This document shows positions 42,248 through 50,584 of a stretch of DNA of 64,000 nucleotides, one piece after another. The position numbers and the translations under genes are program-made. How positions within the stretch are numbered: position 1 is the first letter of the stretch; every line of letters starts with the position of its first letter. The DNA comes from an uncultured Opitutia bacterium (GTDB lineage: Bacteria; Verrucomicrobiota; Verrucomicrobiia; Opitutales; Opitutaceae), in assembly GCA_903859715.1 (NCBI GenBank), contig CAIONS010000009.1, positions 124,001-188,000 of the forward strand. Reading direction: 5' to 3'. The notes under the pieces are model-generated. The model was not told the origin of the DNA. It did no database searches and was given only the letters and a program-made list of their open reading frames with translations.

Positions 42248-43333
42248 ATGCGTCGAAGCAACGTGGTTCAAAAATTTTCCATTATTCCTCGGGGTTGGAG
42301 GCTGGCGGTCATCGCGGCCGGGTTCGGATTGCTCAGCCTGGGCACGCCGGTGTCGGCGCATATCGAGACGGCGTTGCCGGTGGTGCCGGACGCCCCAAAA
42401 TACGACGTGCTCGTGTACACCGATGGCGACCGGGTCAAAGGTCACCTGAAGGAGCGCTCGGACACGGAGATTGTGTTTCAATCGGACCGGTTCGGGCTGC
42501 TGCGGGTGCCGGTGACCCAGGCCAAGGTGATCCTGGCCAACGGCGAGGAGGATGCGGCGATGGCGGCACGGGCCCACTCGGAGATGGCCGAGGGGCCGTT
42601 CACGGTTTGGTCGCTCTTTTCCATCAAGGTGCTGACCTCCGATGTCCGGGATTTCTTCGGGTCGTGGCACGGGCGTTTCGCCATCTCGGATGCGATCACG
42701 ACGGGCAACGGCACGACCGCCGCGACGACCAATTCCACGGTGGAAATGCACCTGCAGCGGAAATGGAAGAAAGACACCGTGCAGATCAACGCCCGGTACG
42801 ACTACAGCGCGACGAATCACGTGGCCACGACCGACGTGTTCAAGGCGGACCTGTCCTGGCGCCATGATCTCCCGGACCGGCTGTTTACGATTTACGGCCC
42901 CTCCGTGGAATGGAACCGGGCCTACTTTACGGCGGCGCTCGCGCCGGCCGACTACGTGCTGCTGCAGCAGGAAATCGGCGCCGGTGTGAACGTCTTCACC
43001 TCGCCCGACCGCAACCTGCGTGTGGGCGTGGCGGAGAACTTGTTCGACCTCTGGCAGGTGGTGACGCCGGTCTCACACAACTCCAAGACGTCGGAATCGC
43101 TCTTCCTCGAGGCGGACCTGAAGCTGCCGTGGCGGATGACGCTGACGGAGCGCGGCGTGTGGTACTACTCGATCAACACCGGGCATGACGGCTGGGAAAA
43201 CAAGCTCGAGCTGGACAAGAAGCTCACGGAGACCTTCACGATCGGGATCCGGCACGAGCTGCGCTACAACAACCCCGGCCTGAACGTACAGGACTACACG
43301 CTGCTGAAGTTCCTGCTGGGAATTGATTTCTAG
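42248..43333 (+). CDS. DUF481-type outer-membrane protein
   Basis: 361 residues from ATG 42248 with signal peptide (hydrophobic LAVIAAGFGLLSLG, then VSAH). A short N-terminal domain (VYTDGDRVKGHLKERSDTEI, about residues 50-70) precedes a beta-barrel of alternating strands ending KFLLGIDF, typical of DUF481 proteins of unknown function. It follows the COG0523 gene by 53 bp on the same strand, so metal-linked regulation is possible. No known substrate. Confidence 0.8.
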   Translation: MRRSNVVQKFSIIPRGWRLAVIAAGFGLLSLGTPVSAHIETALPVVPDAPKYDVLVYTDGDRVKGHLKERSDTEIVFQSDRFGLLRVPVTQAKVILANGEEDAAMAARAHSEMAEGPFTVWSLFSIKVLTSDVRDFFGSWHGRFAISDAITTGNGTTAATTNSTVEMHLQRKWKKDTVQINARYDYSATNHVATTDVFKADLSWRHDLPDRLFTIYGPSVEWNRAYFTAALAPADYVLLQQEIGAGVNVFTSPDRNLRVGVAENLFDLWQVVTPVSHNSKTSESLFLEADLKLPWRMTLTERGVWYYSINTGHDGWENKLELDKKLTETFTIGIRHELRYNNPGLNVQDYTLLKFLLGIDF

Positions 43334-43356
43334 CTGGCAGGCTTAAACCCCGGAAG

Positions 43357-43474
43357 GTTGGCCACAAAAAGGCGCAAAAATTTCCGGTACTGCGGCCACG
43401 GTTTCATTGCGCCTATAGGCGCGCGGGAGATTTGAGCCGGAGCCCTGGAAATTTTGTGCCTCTTTGTGGCCAAC
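43357..43474 (+). repeat. 118-bp hairpin element, copy C
   Basis: 118 bp. Terminal inverted repeats GTTGGCCACAAAAAGGC and GCCTCTTTGTGGCCAAC; core GCGCCTATAGGCGC at 43409-43422. Same orientation as copy A. Lies between convergent genes. Confidence 0.88.
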
Positions 43475-43492
43475 CCGGATCGAATCCGCGGC

Positions 43493-44587
43493 TCAAGGCT
43501 CGCACTTCAGCACGTAGACGATGCCCTTTTCGGAGCCGATCGCGAGGAGGGTGTCGTCGGGCGACCACACGAGCTTCGTCGCGGTCGCGGGCATTTTCAC
43601 CGTGGCACGGAGCGGCTGCTTGCGCTCGGGACTCCAGAGTTGGACTGTGCCGTCCTGCGACGCGGTGGCGAGCAAGCCATGGGTGTGTTGAAAGGCGACG
43701 GCGCAGACCTTCGCGTCGTGCGGCAGCATGCCGGGCTCGCGGCCCTCGGGGCCGTTGCCGGAGCAATCCCAGATGCAGCAGTCCTTGCCGCCGCCCGTGG
43801 CGAGCCAGCGACTGGTGTGATCGAAGGAGAGTTCCTTCACCTTGCTTTCGTAGCCGCTCATCTGGAGCTCGATGTCCTGCTCCGGAATCCAGAGGTGTAC
43901 GGACGGATCCTGGTTGCCGGAGACGAGCCACTTGCTGTCGGGCGACCAGACGAGCGCGTGGATGCCGTTGGCATAGACAAATTCCTTCTGCGGGACGAAG
44001 TCATCGGCGTCCCACAGGCACACGCCGCCGAAATACGAAACGGCGACGCAGCCGCCCGCCGGCTGCCAAGCGACGGCCGAGATCGTCTTGGGTGCGTCCT
44101 TGAAGTGGTGGGCGACCGAGCCATCGGCCCGCAGGGCGGTGAGGGTCTTGCCAGCGGCGGCGATGAGGTAGGGCGGATTATCCTTAATCCGCCGCGTTTG
44201 ATCCGAGTTTTCCGAGCCCGGCGCGTTAGGGATAACGCGCCCTACCGCCGGCCGCCACGCCAGGTGCTCGACCCACGCGGAGCCGAGGCTGACGGTGGCG
44301 GTGTGCTGGCCGGCGGCGGCATCCCAGAATTTGACGGCGCCGTCCTGTCCGCCAGTGGCTAAAAGCTGAAGGCTGAGGGCTGATGGCTGAAAGCTCGGAA
44401 TCCACGCCAGGGCATTGGAGCCGTTTTCATGGCCGGGCAGCTCGTGGCGGCGCGCGCCGTCGGTGCGCGTGAACAGCGACACGGGGCCGCCGGCCGAGGC
44501 GGCGGCGAGCAGGGAGCCATCGGGCGACCACGCGAGGTCGATGACGTAATCGTCGAGCGTGGCGGCCCAGTGCTTCGTGAGTTGCAT
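43493..44587 (-). CDS. WD40 repeat protein with two repeat-encoded inserts
   Basis: 364 residues from ATG 44587 (MQLTKHWAATLDDYV); ATG 44608 is an alternative. About seven WD40 blades, e.g. VIDLAWSPDGSLLAAASAGG, HALVWSPDSKWLVSG, KLVWSPDDTLLAIGS. Two stretches do not fit blade spacing: SFQPSALSLQLL (from a heptamer array, 44363-44397) and VGRVIPNAPGSENSDQTRR with IKDNPPYLI (from a REP doublet, 44167-44246). WD40 genes are often linked with COG0523 genes in zinc-regulated clusters; here one lies 2.4 kb away. A cytoplasmic scaffold is likely; partner unknown. Confidence 0.85.
   Translation of the reverse strand: MQLTKHWAATLDDYVIDLAWSPDGSLLAAASAGGPVSLFTRTDGARRHELPGHENGSNALAWIPSFQPSALSLQLLATGGQDGAVKFWDAAAGQHTATVSLGSAWVEHLAWRPAVGRVIPNAPGSENSDQTRRIKDNPPYLIAAAGKTLTALRADGSVAHHFKDAPKTISAVAWQPAGGCVAVSYFGGVCLWDADDFVPQKEFVYANGIHALVWSPDSKWLVSGNQDPSVHLWIPEQDIELQMSGYESKVKELSFDHTSRWLATGGGKDCCIWDCSGNGPEGREPGMLPHDAKVCAVAFQHTHGLLATASQDGTVQLWSPERKQPLRATVKMPATATKLVWSPDDTLLAIGSEKGIVYVLKCEP
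44167..44246. repeat. REP/BIME doublet (GTAG type) inside WD40 gene
   Basis: GGTAG, hairpin GGCGGATTA-TCCT-TAATCCGCC (44172-44193), spacer, hairpin GGCGCGTTA-GGGA-TAACGCGCC (44220-44241), CTACC. Both stems are perfect 9-bp. In frame within the coding region. Confidence 0.92.
44363..44397. repeat. Heptamer array inside WD40 gene
   Basis: Five 7-mers: AAGCTGA, AGGCTGA, GGGCTGA, TGGCTGA, AAGCTCG. Translated on the minus strand as a Ser/Leu/Gln-rich insert between two blades. Confidence 0.8.
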
Positions 44588-44740
44588 GAAAACGTGAGGG
44601 TAGAACATCGCGGACCGGAAGGGAAAGCGGGGATTTGCGGGGGTGATCCTTGGCCCGCATCCTGCAACGGGCCCTTTTTGGTCGCGCCCGGTGGCGGGGC
44701 CGTAGAATTTTCCATCCAGACGAACGGTGCGTCCGCCCCA

Positions 44741-46231
44741 GTGAAACGAATCTTCCTCCTCTCCCTGACGGTGCTGACGCTGGCGGCAGGGTTGCTCTAT
44801 TGGACGCTGCCGGAGAAACGCAGCGGGGCGCCGGTGCTTTATTGGGCGACTCAGAACGACGCCAACAAGCGCGAGACGGTGGCACTGTTTAAATCCTGGC
44901 TGGCGCAGCAGGGTCTGCCACCCGTCGATCTGCGGATCGACAACGCTGGGCTCGAGGCCAGCTCGCCGGGTGGCTCGCCCAAGGTGCTGGTCCAGGGCGC
45001 CGCGGGCATCGGCGGCGACCTCATCGACGTTTATACCTACCAGCTCGAGATGTACCAGGAGGCCGGCATGCTTGCCGACCTGACCGAGGACGGGCGCCGC
45101 GGAGGATTTTCCTCGGACATGATCTACCCGGCCCTGCGCGGCGACCTGGTGCTGGACGGGCGGCAATACGGCTTTCCGCGGCAAAGCGGCGTGGATATGT
45201 GCTGGTACAACCGCGACACCTTCGAGCGGTATCATCTGCCGGAGCCCTCGCCGCACTGGACGTGGGATGAATTTGAGGAACTCGGCCGGCGCTTCGTGGC
45301 CGCAACCAATCCGCCGGGCACGCGGCAGCGCAGTTACTTCATCGACCGGGTGTGGCCCCCCGTGCTGCGCCGCGGCGTCGGGCTGTCCACCTACAACGAG
45401 ACGGGCACGCGCTGCACCCTCGACGACCCGCGCGCCATCGAGGTGCTGAAGCGCATTTACCGCTGGACGATCGATGAGCGGCTGATGCCGACCCAGCAGG
45501 AGCAAAAGGCGCTCGCCTCGGAACTCTCGGGTCAGGACAGCGCGTTCTCGCTCTTTGCGACGGGCCGTTTTGCGATGCTGTACGAGGGACTCTGGGCCTC
45601 GATGGAACTGCGGCACATGGGCAAGCTGCGGCTGGGCCTGGTGGAGCCGTTCACCGGGGGATTTCGCAACGCGCTCGCGGGCAACGGCACGGTGGCGATT
45701 TACGCGGGCACGAAACATCGCGAGCAGGCGGAGCAATTCCTGCGATTCCTGACGAGCAAACCCTACAACCTGTTCGTGGCGCGGATCGGCGATTCGCTGC
45801 CGCCGGTGCCGGCCTACACGCGGAGCGAGGCTTACTTTCATCCCCGCGGCCAGGAGAACGAATGGGAGGCGCGGAAAAATTTCGCCGCCGCGACCGAGGA
45901 GATCGGCATCGGCGGGACCACGAGCCCGTTCGTGCTGCCGATCCTCGCGTTCCGGATCGATAATGACACCATCGAGGCCATGCTGACTGGCCTGATTTCA
46001 CCGGAAGAGGCGGCCCGCACCACCGCCCGCCGGATCAACGAGGAGATCGCGCTGCGGGTGCGCCAGAATCCGTCGCTGCAGCCGCTGTTTGCCGAGCGGC
46101 AGAAAATCCAGCGGCAGATCGACGAACGCCGCGCGGCCGGCCGGCCGGTGCCGGCGGCGTGGATCAGCGATCCCTTCCTCCTCGCCTACTATCGTGCGCA
46201 GGGCTGGCTGGAAAAGGAGGCGGCGCCATGA
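44741..46231 (+). CDS. Sugar ABC transporter solute-binding protein
   Basis: 496 residues from GTG 44741, giving a signal/anchor sequence KRIFLLSLTVLTLAAGLLYW. Type-I extracellular binding-protein features are seen: FPRQSGVDMCWYNRDTFERY near residue 150, ATGRFAMLYEGLWA, and the C-terminal NEEIALRVRQ. Likely captures an oligosaccharide. It heads an operon with two permeases and an esterase. No LacI-type regulator or ATPase is next to it; the ATPase is presumably a shared one elsewhere. Confidence 0.85.
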   Translation: MKRIFLLSLTVLTLAAGLLYWTLPEKRSGAPVLYWATQNDANKRETVALFKSWLAQQGLPPVDLRIDNAGLEASSPGGSPKVLVQGAAGIGGDLIDVYTYQLEMYQEAGMLADLTEDGRRGGFSSDMIYPALRGDLVLDGRQYGFPRQSGVDMCWYNRDTFERYHLPEPSPHWTWDEFEELGRRFVAATNPPGTRQRSYFIDRVWPPVLRRGVGLSTYNETGTRCTLDDPRAIEVLKRIYRWTIDERLMPTQQEQKALASELSGQDSAFSLFATGRFAMLYEGLWASMELRHMGKLRLGLVEPFTGGFRNALAGNGTVAIYAGTKHREQAEQFLRFLTSKPYNLFVARIGDSLPPVPAYTRSEAYFHPRGQENEWEARKNFAAATEEIGIGGTTSPFVLPILAFRIDNDTIEAMLTGLISPEEAARTTARRINEEIALRVRQNPSLQPLFAERQKIQRQIDERRAAGRPVPAAWISDPFLLAYYRAQGWLEKEAAP

Positions 46232-46244
46232 GCGCGGGGCCTAA

Positions 46245-46384
46245 AAGGTGGAGCGCGTTGCCTCAAACGCGCGGGATTTTATTGGAGATGCGGCGCCCTC
46301 GCCGCGTCTTGCGTCCGGCCGCGGCGGGGGCGCCGCGGCTCCAGCTCGCAGGCCAACGCGTTGGGGGCAACGCGTTCCACCTCC
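46245..46384. repeat. Nested REP/BIME-like element between binding protein and permease genes
   Basis: Outer arms AAGGTGG / CCACCT with hairpins at 46252-46272 (imperfect) and 46355-46376 (AACGCGTTG-GGGG-CAACGCGTT). Inside lies another pair, TGGAG then GCGGCG-CCCT-CGCCGC, and GCCGCGGCG-GGGG-CGCCGCGGC then CTCCA (about 46283-46343). Fills the intergenic space within the operon. Confidence 0.85.
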
Positions 46385-46394
46385 TAAGCCGGTC

Positions 46395-47879
46395 ATGAAA
46401 CATCGCGAGCGTACTATTCGCCGCTGGTTCACCGGCATGGGGTTCCTGCTGCCGAGCCTGCTGGGCTTCTGCGCCTTCACGCTGGTGCCGCTGGCGCTCA
46501 GCTTCGCGATGGCGTTCACCGACTGGGATATCATGCGGCACAATCAGTTTCGCCATGAGCCGCTGCATTTCACGGGCCTGGAGAATTTTATCCGCCTGTT
46601 CGGCGACCCGCAGTTCTGGCGGGATCTGGGCAACACGCTGTTCCTCATGCTGGGGCTGCCGTTTGCGATGGCCGGCAGCCTGGCGGCGGCGCTGCTGCTG
46701 ACGCGGGTGAGCCACCGCCGGAGCGCTCTCCGCCCCGCGCTTGTGATCGCCACGCTTGTACTGGTCGCCAGCGGGCTCGTGTTGTTGTGGGGCGGGATGG
46801 CCGAGCTGGGCGTGTGGTGCCTGTTCGGCACCCTGACCGCGAGCGTGCTGCTGGCGGGCGTGCTGACCGGCGGCACGCTTTACCGCACGCTGTTTTATCT
46901 GCCCAGCTTCACGTCGGGCGTTGCGACCTACGTGCTGTGGAAGAAGCTCTACAACCCGCACAGCGGGCCCATCAACTTTGGCCTGACGCCGCTGCTGGAT
47001 CGGCTGGCCGCGGCGGTGCGGACCTCGCCGGGTGTTTTTACCTACGGGCTGCCGGTGCTGTGCGCGGGCCTCGCGGTCGGGCTGGTCGCGTGGGACGTGC
47101 GGCGGTTGCGGAGCCGCTGGAGTGGGTCGGAGGCGGGGCTGGCAGCGGTGGTCGTCGGAGCGGTCACGCTGGCCGTGCCGCTGGGCCTGCTGCTGCATTG
47201 GCAGGGGTTTTCACTCCTGGTGACGGGGAGTGTGGTGGCGGTGGGCGCGGGAGTGTGCATCGTGACCACGGTGCGGCGGCCACGTCCCTGGGGGCGCGTT
47301 CGCTCGGCTGGGGAGGGAGCGGGCATCGAGATCGCGCTGGCGCTGCTGTTGCTGCCGGTGCTGCTCATGCTGGCGGCCGGGATTCAAGTCGGTCCCGCGT
47401 TGCCGGCGCTGGCTGCGAACGGCCTCGAGCCGCCGGACTGGCTCGGGAGTTATGGGTGGGCCAAGCCCGCCCTGATGATGATGGCGCTGTGGGCGGCCAT
47501 TGGCTCGAACAACATGATCCTATACCTCGCGGGCCTCGGCAGTATCTCGCCCGAGCTCTACGAGGCGGCGGACATGGATGGCGCATCCCCGAGCCAGCGT
47601 TTCTGGCACATCACCTGGCCACAGCTGGCGCCCGTCACTTTTTTCATCGCGGTCATGGGCATCATCAACGGCATGCAAGGCGGCTTCGAGGTGGCGCGGA
47701 GCATGACGGCCGGAGGACCGGCCGGCGCCACCACCACGCTCAGCTATTATATCTTCAGCGAAGGATTCGAGACGGGCCGGTTGGGCTATGCCTCGGCCAT
47801 CGCGTGGGTGCTCTTCGCGCTGGTGTTCATTTTCTCGCTCCTGAATTTCCGTTTCGGCAACCGCGATGCGAACGATTGA
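46395..47879 (+). CDS. Sugar ABC transporter permease (MalF/UgpA-like), enlarged
   Basis: 494 residues from ATG 46395 (MKHRERTIRRWFTG). Start, first helix and the EAADMDGASPSQRFWHITWP coupling (EAA) motif identify the family. A usual member has about 300 residues and six helices; here about 190 extra residues with several hydrophobic helices (e.g. ALVIATLVLVASGLVLLWGG and LAVPLGLLLHWQGFSLLVTG) lie between the N-terminal helices and the EAA half. Upstream in-frame codons are part of a repeat and were excluded. Should pair with the permease at 48000. Confidence 0.85.
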   Translation: MKHRERTIRRWFTGMGFLLPSLLGFCAFTLVPLALSFAMAFTDWDIMRHNQFRHEPLHFTGLENFIRLFGDPQFWRDLGNTLFLMLGLPFAMAGSLAAALLLTRVSHRRSALRPALVIATLVLVASGLVLLWGGMAELGVWCLFGTLTASVLLAGVLTGGTLYRTLFYLPSFTSGVATYVLWKKLYNPHSGPINFGLTPLLDRLAAAVRTSPGVFTYGLPVLCAGLAVGLVAWDVRRLRSRWSGSEAGLAAVVVGAVTLAVPLGLLLHWQGFSLLVTGSVVAVGAGVCIVTTVRRPRPWGRVRSAGEGAGIEIALALLLLPVLLMLAAGIQVGPALPALAANGLEPPDWLGSYGWAKPALMMMALWAAIGSNNMILYLAGLGSISPELYEAADMDGASPSQRFWHITWPQLAPVTFFIAVMGIINGMQGGFEVARSMTAGGPAGATTTLSYYIFSEGFETGRLGYASAIAWVLFALVFIFSLLNFRFGNRDAND

Positions 47880-47925
47880 ATGGGAAACAACCACGAATGG
47901 ACACGAATCAACACGAATGGCTGAG

Positions 47926-47989
47926 GGTGGGGCGAATCGTCCCCGATGAGCCGCGCTCGATCCGGCTCATCCGGAGGATTTGCCCTACC
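47926..47989. repeat. REP/BIME doublet between permease genes
   Basis: Unit 1 (47926-47952): GGTGG, GGCGAATCG-TCCC-CGATGAGCC. Unit 2 (47964-47989) is inverted and reads, on the minus strand, GGTAG, GGCAAATCC-TCC-GGATGAGCC. Upstream (47890-47920) are period-10 CACGAATGGA repeats. Confidence 0.8.
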
Positions 47990-47999
47990 TACTGACGTC

Positions 48000-48845
48000 A
48001 TGTCTGAAACCAAGAGCATTTCCTCCAAGCCGCCCGGCGCCGCGCGCGGCCTCGGGCTGCACGGGCTGCTGACGTTGCTCAGCCTGGGCATGATCGCGCC
48101 GTTTGTCTGGATGGTGCTCACGAGCCTGAAGTCGCTCCCGGAGGTCGGGGACGCGGCGTGGCTGCCGAAGCATTTCCTCTGGGGCAATTATCCCGAGGTT
48201 TTCTCGGTCATCCCGTTTCTGCGCTTCATGGCCAACAGTGTGGTCATCGCGGGCTGGGTCACGCTGCTGCAGGTGTTCACCAGCGCACTGGCGGCCTTCA
48301 GTTTTTCCCGGTTGCAATGGCCCGGGCGGGACCGGGTGTTTTTTCTTTACCTCGGCACGATGATGCTGCCCGGTCTGGTCATGGTCATCCCCAATTTCCA
48401 GCTGATGGTGCGGTTCGGGCTGGTGGATTCCTATCTCGGGCTGGTGCTGCCGGCCGCGTTCGGCGCCTTCGGCACGTTCCTGCTCCGGCAGTTCATGCTG
48501 GGCATCCCGCGATCGCTCGACGAGGCGGCCGAGATTGACGGGGCCGGCAAGTGGCGGATTTTCTGGGACGTGGTCCTGCCGCTCAGCCGGCCGGGGCTCG
48601 TGACGCTGGCGATCTTCACCTTCATGGGAAATTTCCAGAGCTTCTTCTGGCCGCTGGTGATGATGAAGACCGTGGACAAATTTCCGCTGCCGGTCGGCCT
48701 GCTGTTCTTCGATTTTGAGCACGGCCAGGCGACCCACCTGCTGATGGCGGCGGTGACCATGTCTGTGGTGCCGCTGATCGTGATTTTCGCGGTCCTGCAA
48801 AAGCAACTGATCCGGGGAATCCAGGTCGGCGGCGTGAAAGGATAG
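48000..48845 (+). CDS. Sugar ABC transporter permease (MalG-like)
   Basis: 281 residues from ATG 48000 (MSETKSISSKPPG). Six helices. The EAA loop is DEAAEIDGAGKWRIFWDVVLPL. The end IQVGGVKG is typical of carbohydrate-uptake permeases of the MalG type. Normal length, in contrast to its enlarged partner. The gap before it holds a REP doublet. Followed 15 bp later by an esterase gene, so probably one transcript. Confidence 0.92.
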   Translation: MSETKSISSKPPGAARGLGLHGLLTLLSLGMIAPFVWMVLTSLKSLPEVGDAAWLPKHFLWGNYPEVFSVIPFLRFMANSVVIAGWVTLLQVFTSALAAFSFSRLQWPGRDRVFFLYLGTMMLPGLVMVIPNFQLMVRFGLVDSYLGLVLPAAFGAFGTFLLRQFMLGIPRSLDEAAEIDGAGKWRIFWDVVLPLSRPGLVTLAIFTFMGNFQSFFWPLVMMKTVDKFPLPVGLLFFDFEHGQATHLLMAAVTMSVVPLIVIFAVLQKQLIRGIQVGGVKG

Positions 48846-48860
48846 CCGACCCTTGGAAGC

Positions 48861-49910
48861 ATGATGAAATCGAACGACCTCCCTCACGCGCCGGTGTGGA
48901 CGGCAGCGGCGATCGACGCCGATCCGCTTTTCTTCGTGCAGGCGGAAGGCTCGGCTGCGGCGACGGCGAAATTATTGCTCGTGCCCAAAACCGTGCCGCA
49001 GCTGGTGAAGGCGACCCATGATGTAGCCTATGAGGCCGGGCGGGATTTCACGTGGGAGCCCGGCAGCCGCGAAATTTTGCTCACGCCCAAGAGCCAGATC
49101 CCGTTCCACACGCAGGCGCAGGTGCTCCTGCCGCCGGGCTCGCCCGACTCCATCGCCGCGACCCGCGACGGCAAGAAGCACCTGCTGTTCGGCGAAAAGC
49201 ATTTTTTCCATGACCGGCAGGTGAGTGCGGCGTACGAACCGGCCGAGCGCTGGAGCGGACCCGTGCCGGCGGCGGATGCGTTGGGATTGTCACTCACGAT
49301 GGAGCGGCTTGCGGCCCGGGAGCCGCTCAAAATTGTCGTGCTGGGCGACAGCATTTCCACCGGCGCCAACGCCTCGGGCGTGGAAGGCGCGCTACCGGGC
49401 CAGCCGGGTTATCCCGACCTGGTGGCGGACGGGCTGCACCAGCGCTTCGGCAGCGTGGTGGAACTGACGAATCTCTCCGTCGGCGGCACGAACGCGGGGT
49501 GGGGTGTCGGACAAATGCAGGTGGCCATCGCGGAGCAGCCGGACCTGTTCATCATCGCGTTCGGCATGAACGATGCCTCCGGAAAATTTTCCCCGACCAA
49601 GTACCGGAAGGAAGTCGCGCGGATGGCCAGCGTGATGCGGACGGCGTGCCCGGACTGCGACGTGATCTGTGTCGCCACGATGACGGCCAACGAAACCTGG
49701 CATCACGCCGCGCCCAAAGTCTACCCCGCGTATCTCGACGAGCTGCTCACCTTGCGCGGGCCGGGCCTCGCCGTGGCCGATGTTACGTCCGTGTGGTCGT
49801 GGATCGTGGAACGCAAGAGCGCCCTCGACCTCAGCGGCAACGGCGTGAACCACCCGAATGACTTCGGCCACCGGCTGTACGCGGATGTGGCGCTGGCGCT
49901 GCTCGCTTAA
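48861..49910 (+). CDS. SGNH/GDSL hydrolase (carbohydrate esterase-like)
   Basis: 349 residues. The SGNH blocks are complete: block I GDSIS with the nucleophilic Ser near residue 157, block II SVGGTNAGWG, block III FGMNDAS, block V NGVNHPNDFGH with the Asp and His. A ~140-residue N-terminal region lacks a known motif and may be a carbohydrate-binding or jelly-roll domain as in acetyl xylan esterases. No signal peptide, so likely deacylates imported sugars. Located right after the sugar ABC genes. A second ATG at 48864 is also possible. Confidence 0.87.
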   Translation: MMKSNDLPHAPVWTAAAIDADPLFFVQAEGSAAATAKLLLVPKTVPQLVKATHDVAYEAGRDFTWEPGSREILLTPKSQIPFHTQAQVLLPPGSPDSIAATRDGKKHLLFGEKHFFHDRQVSAAYEPAERWSGPVPAADALGLSLTMERLAAREPLKIVVLGDSISTGANASGVEGALPGQPGYPDLVADGLHQRFGSVVELTNLSVGGTNAGWGVGQMQVAIAEQPDLFIIAFGMNDASGKFSPTKYRKEVARMASVMRTACPDCDVICVATMTANETWHHAAPKVYPAYLDELLTLRGPGLAVADVTSVWSWIVERKSALDLSGNGVNHPNDFGHRLYADVALALLA

Positions 49911-50056
49911 TCCGACAGATCCGGTCGATGTCAGCATCCCCGATCCAAGGCTGATTTCCTTGGCGGCTCAGACTTCTGAAATCTGCGTGGCGGGTGGAAC
50001 CGGGAGCCCACCTTCGTGACAGTATTTCCGGCCGCACAGCGCCGCGGAGTGCCCCG

Positions 50057-50518
50057 ATGCCCATGAACCTTACGGACGAATTGCAGAAACTGGCGGACTT
50101 ACGGGCCGCGGGGCAGCTCACCACGGAAGAATTTACGGAGGCGAAGCGGAAGTTGCTGGCGCCGGCACCGGACTTCTCGGCGTCAACGGCCGGGCCGCTT
50201 CCCACTGGTGTCGCGCCGCGTATCGCCGAGAAAACCTATTGGTCGAGCCGCTGGTCGGCGGGAAATCTGTTTTTCCGGGATTCGCTCACCCTGGCCGGCG
50301 ACGGCCTGCTTTTTCGCAAGGGGCGGATATTCGGTTCGCAGGAGGAACGGATCAATTACCGGGCCATCGCTTCGATGCGCATGACGAACCGGCTGTTCCT
50401 GGCGAACCTCTCCGTCGAAACGTCCGGCGGCAGCCAGCCGATCTTCATCAATGGCCTGTGGAAGTCAGACGCGCGGCAGATCCAGGACGCGGTGAGGGTG
50501 TTTCAGCAGCGGGGCTGA
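50057..50518 (+). CDS. SHOCT-domain protein with PH-like C-terminal domain
   Basis: 153 residues from ATG 50057 (MPMNLTDELQKLADL). The N-terminal ~35 residues match the short SHOCT motif (ELQKLADLRAAGQLTTEEF, then AKRKLL). The C-terminal 90 residues have the strand pattern of a bacterial PH-like domain (FFRDSLTLAGDGLLFRKG, RINYRAIASMRM). Function unknown; SHOCT may mediate oligomerisation or membrane targeting. The region 49911-50056 before it shows no gene. Convergent with the COG0523 gene across a REP-like unit. Confidence 0.75.
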   Translation: MPMNLTDELQKLADLRAAGQLTTEEFTEAKRKLLAPAPDFSASTAGPLPTGVAPRIAEKTYWSSRWSAGNLFFRDSLTLAGDGLLFRKGRIFGSQEERINYRAIASMRMTNRLFLANLSVETSGGSQPIFINGLWKSDARQIQDAVRVFQQRG

Positions 50519-50520
50519 TG

Positions 50521-50565
50521 ATGTAGCATGGCGATCCGGCGGGGTTCGGCGACCCCGCCCTACAT
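50521..50565. repeat. REP-like unit between convergent genes
   Basis: Outer ATGTAG / CTACAT and a perfect hairpin GGCGGGGT-TCGGCG-ACCCCGCC (50538-50559). The same hairpin with CTACA recurs at 60015-60040. It may also act as a two-way terminator. Confidence 0.75.
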
Positions 50566-50584
50566 TGCGCGGTGACCGCGCAAC

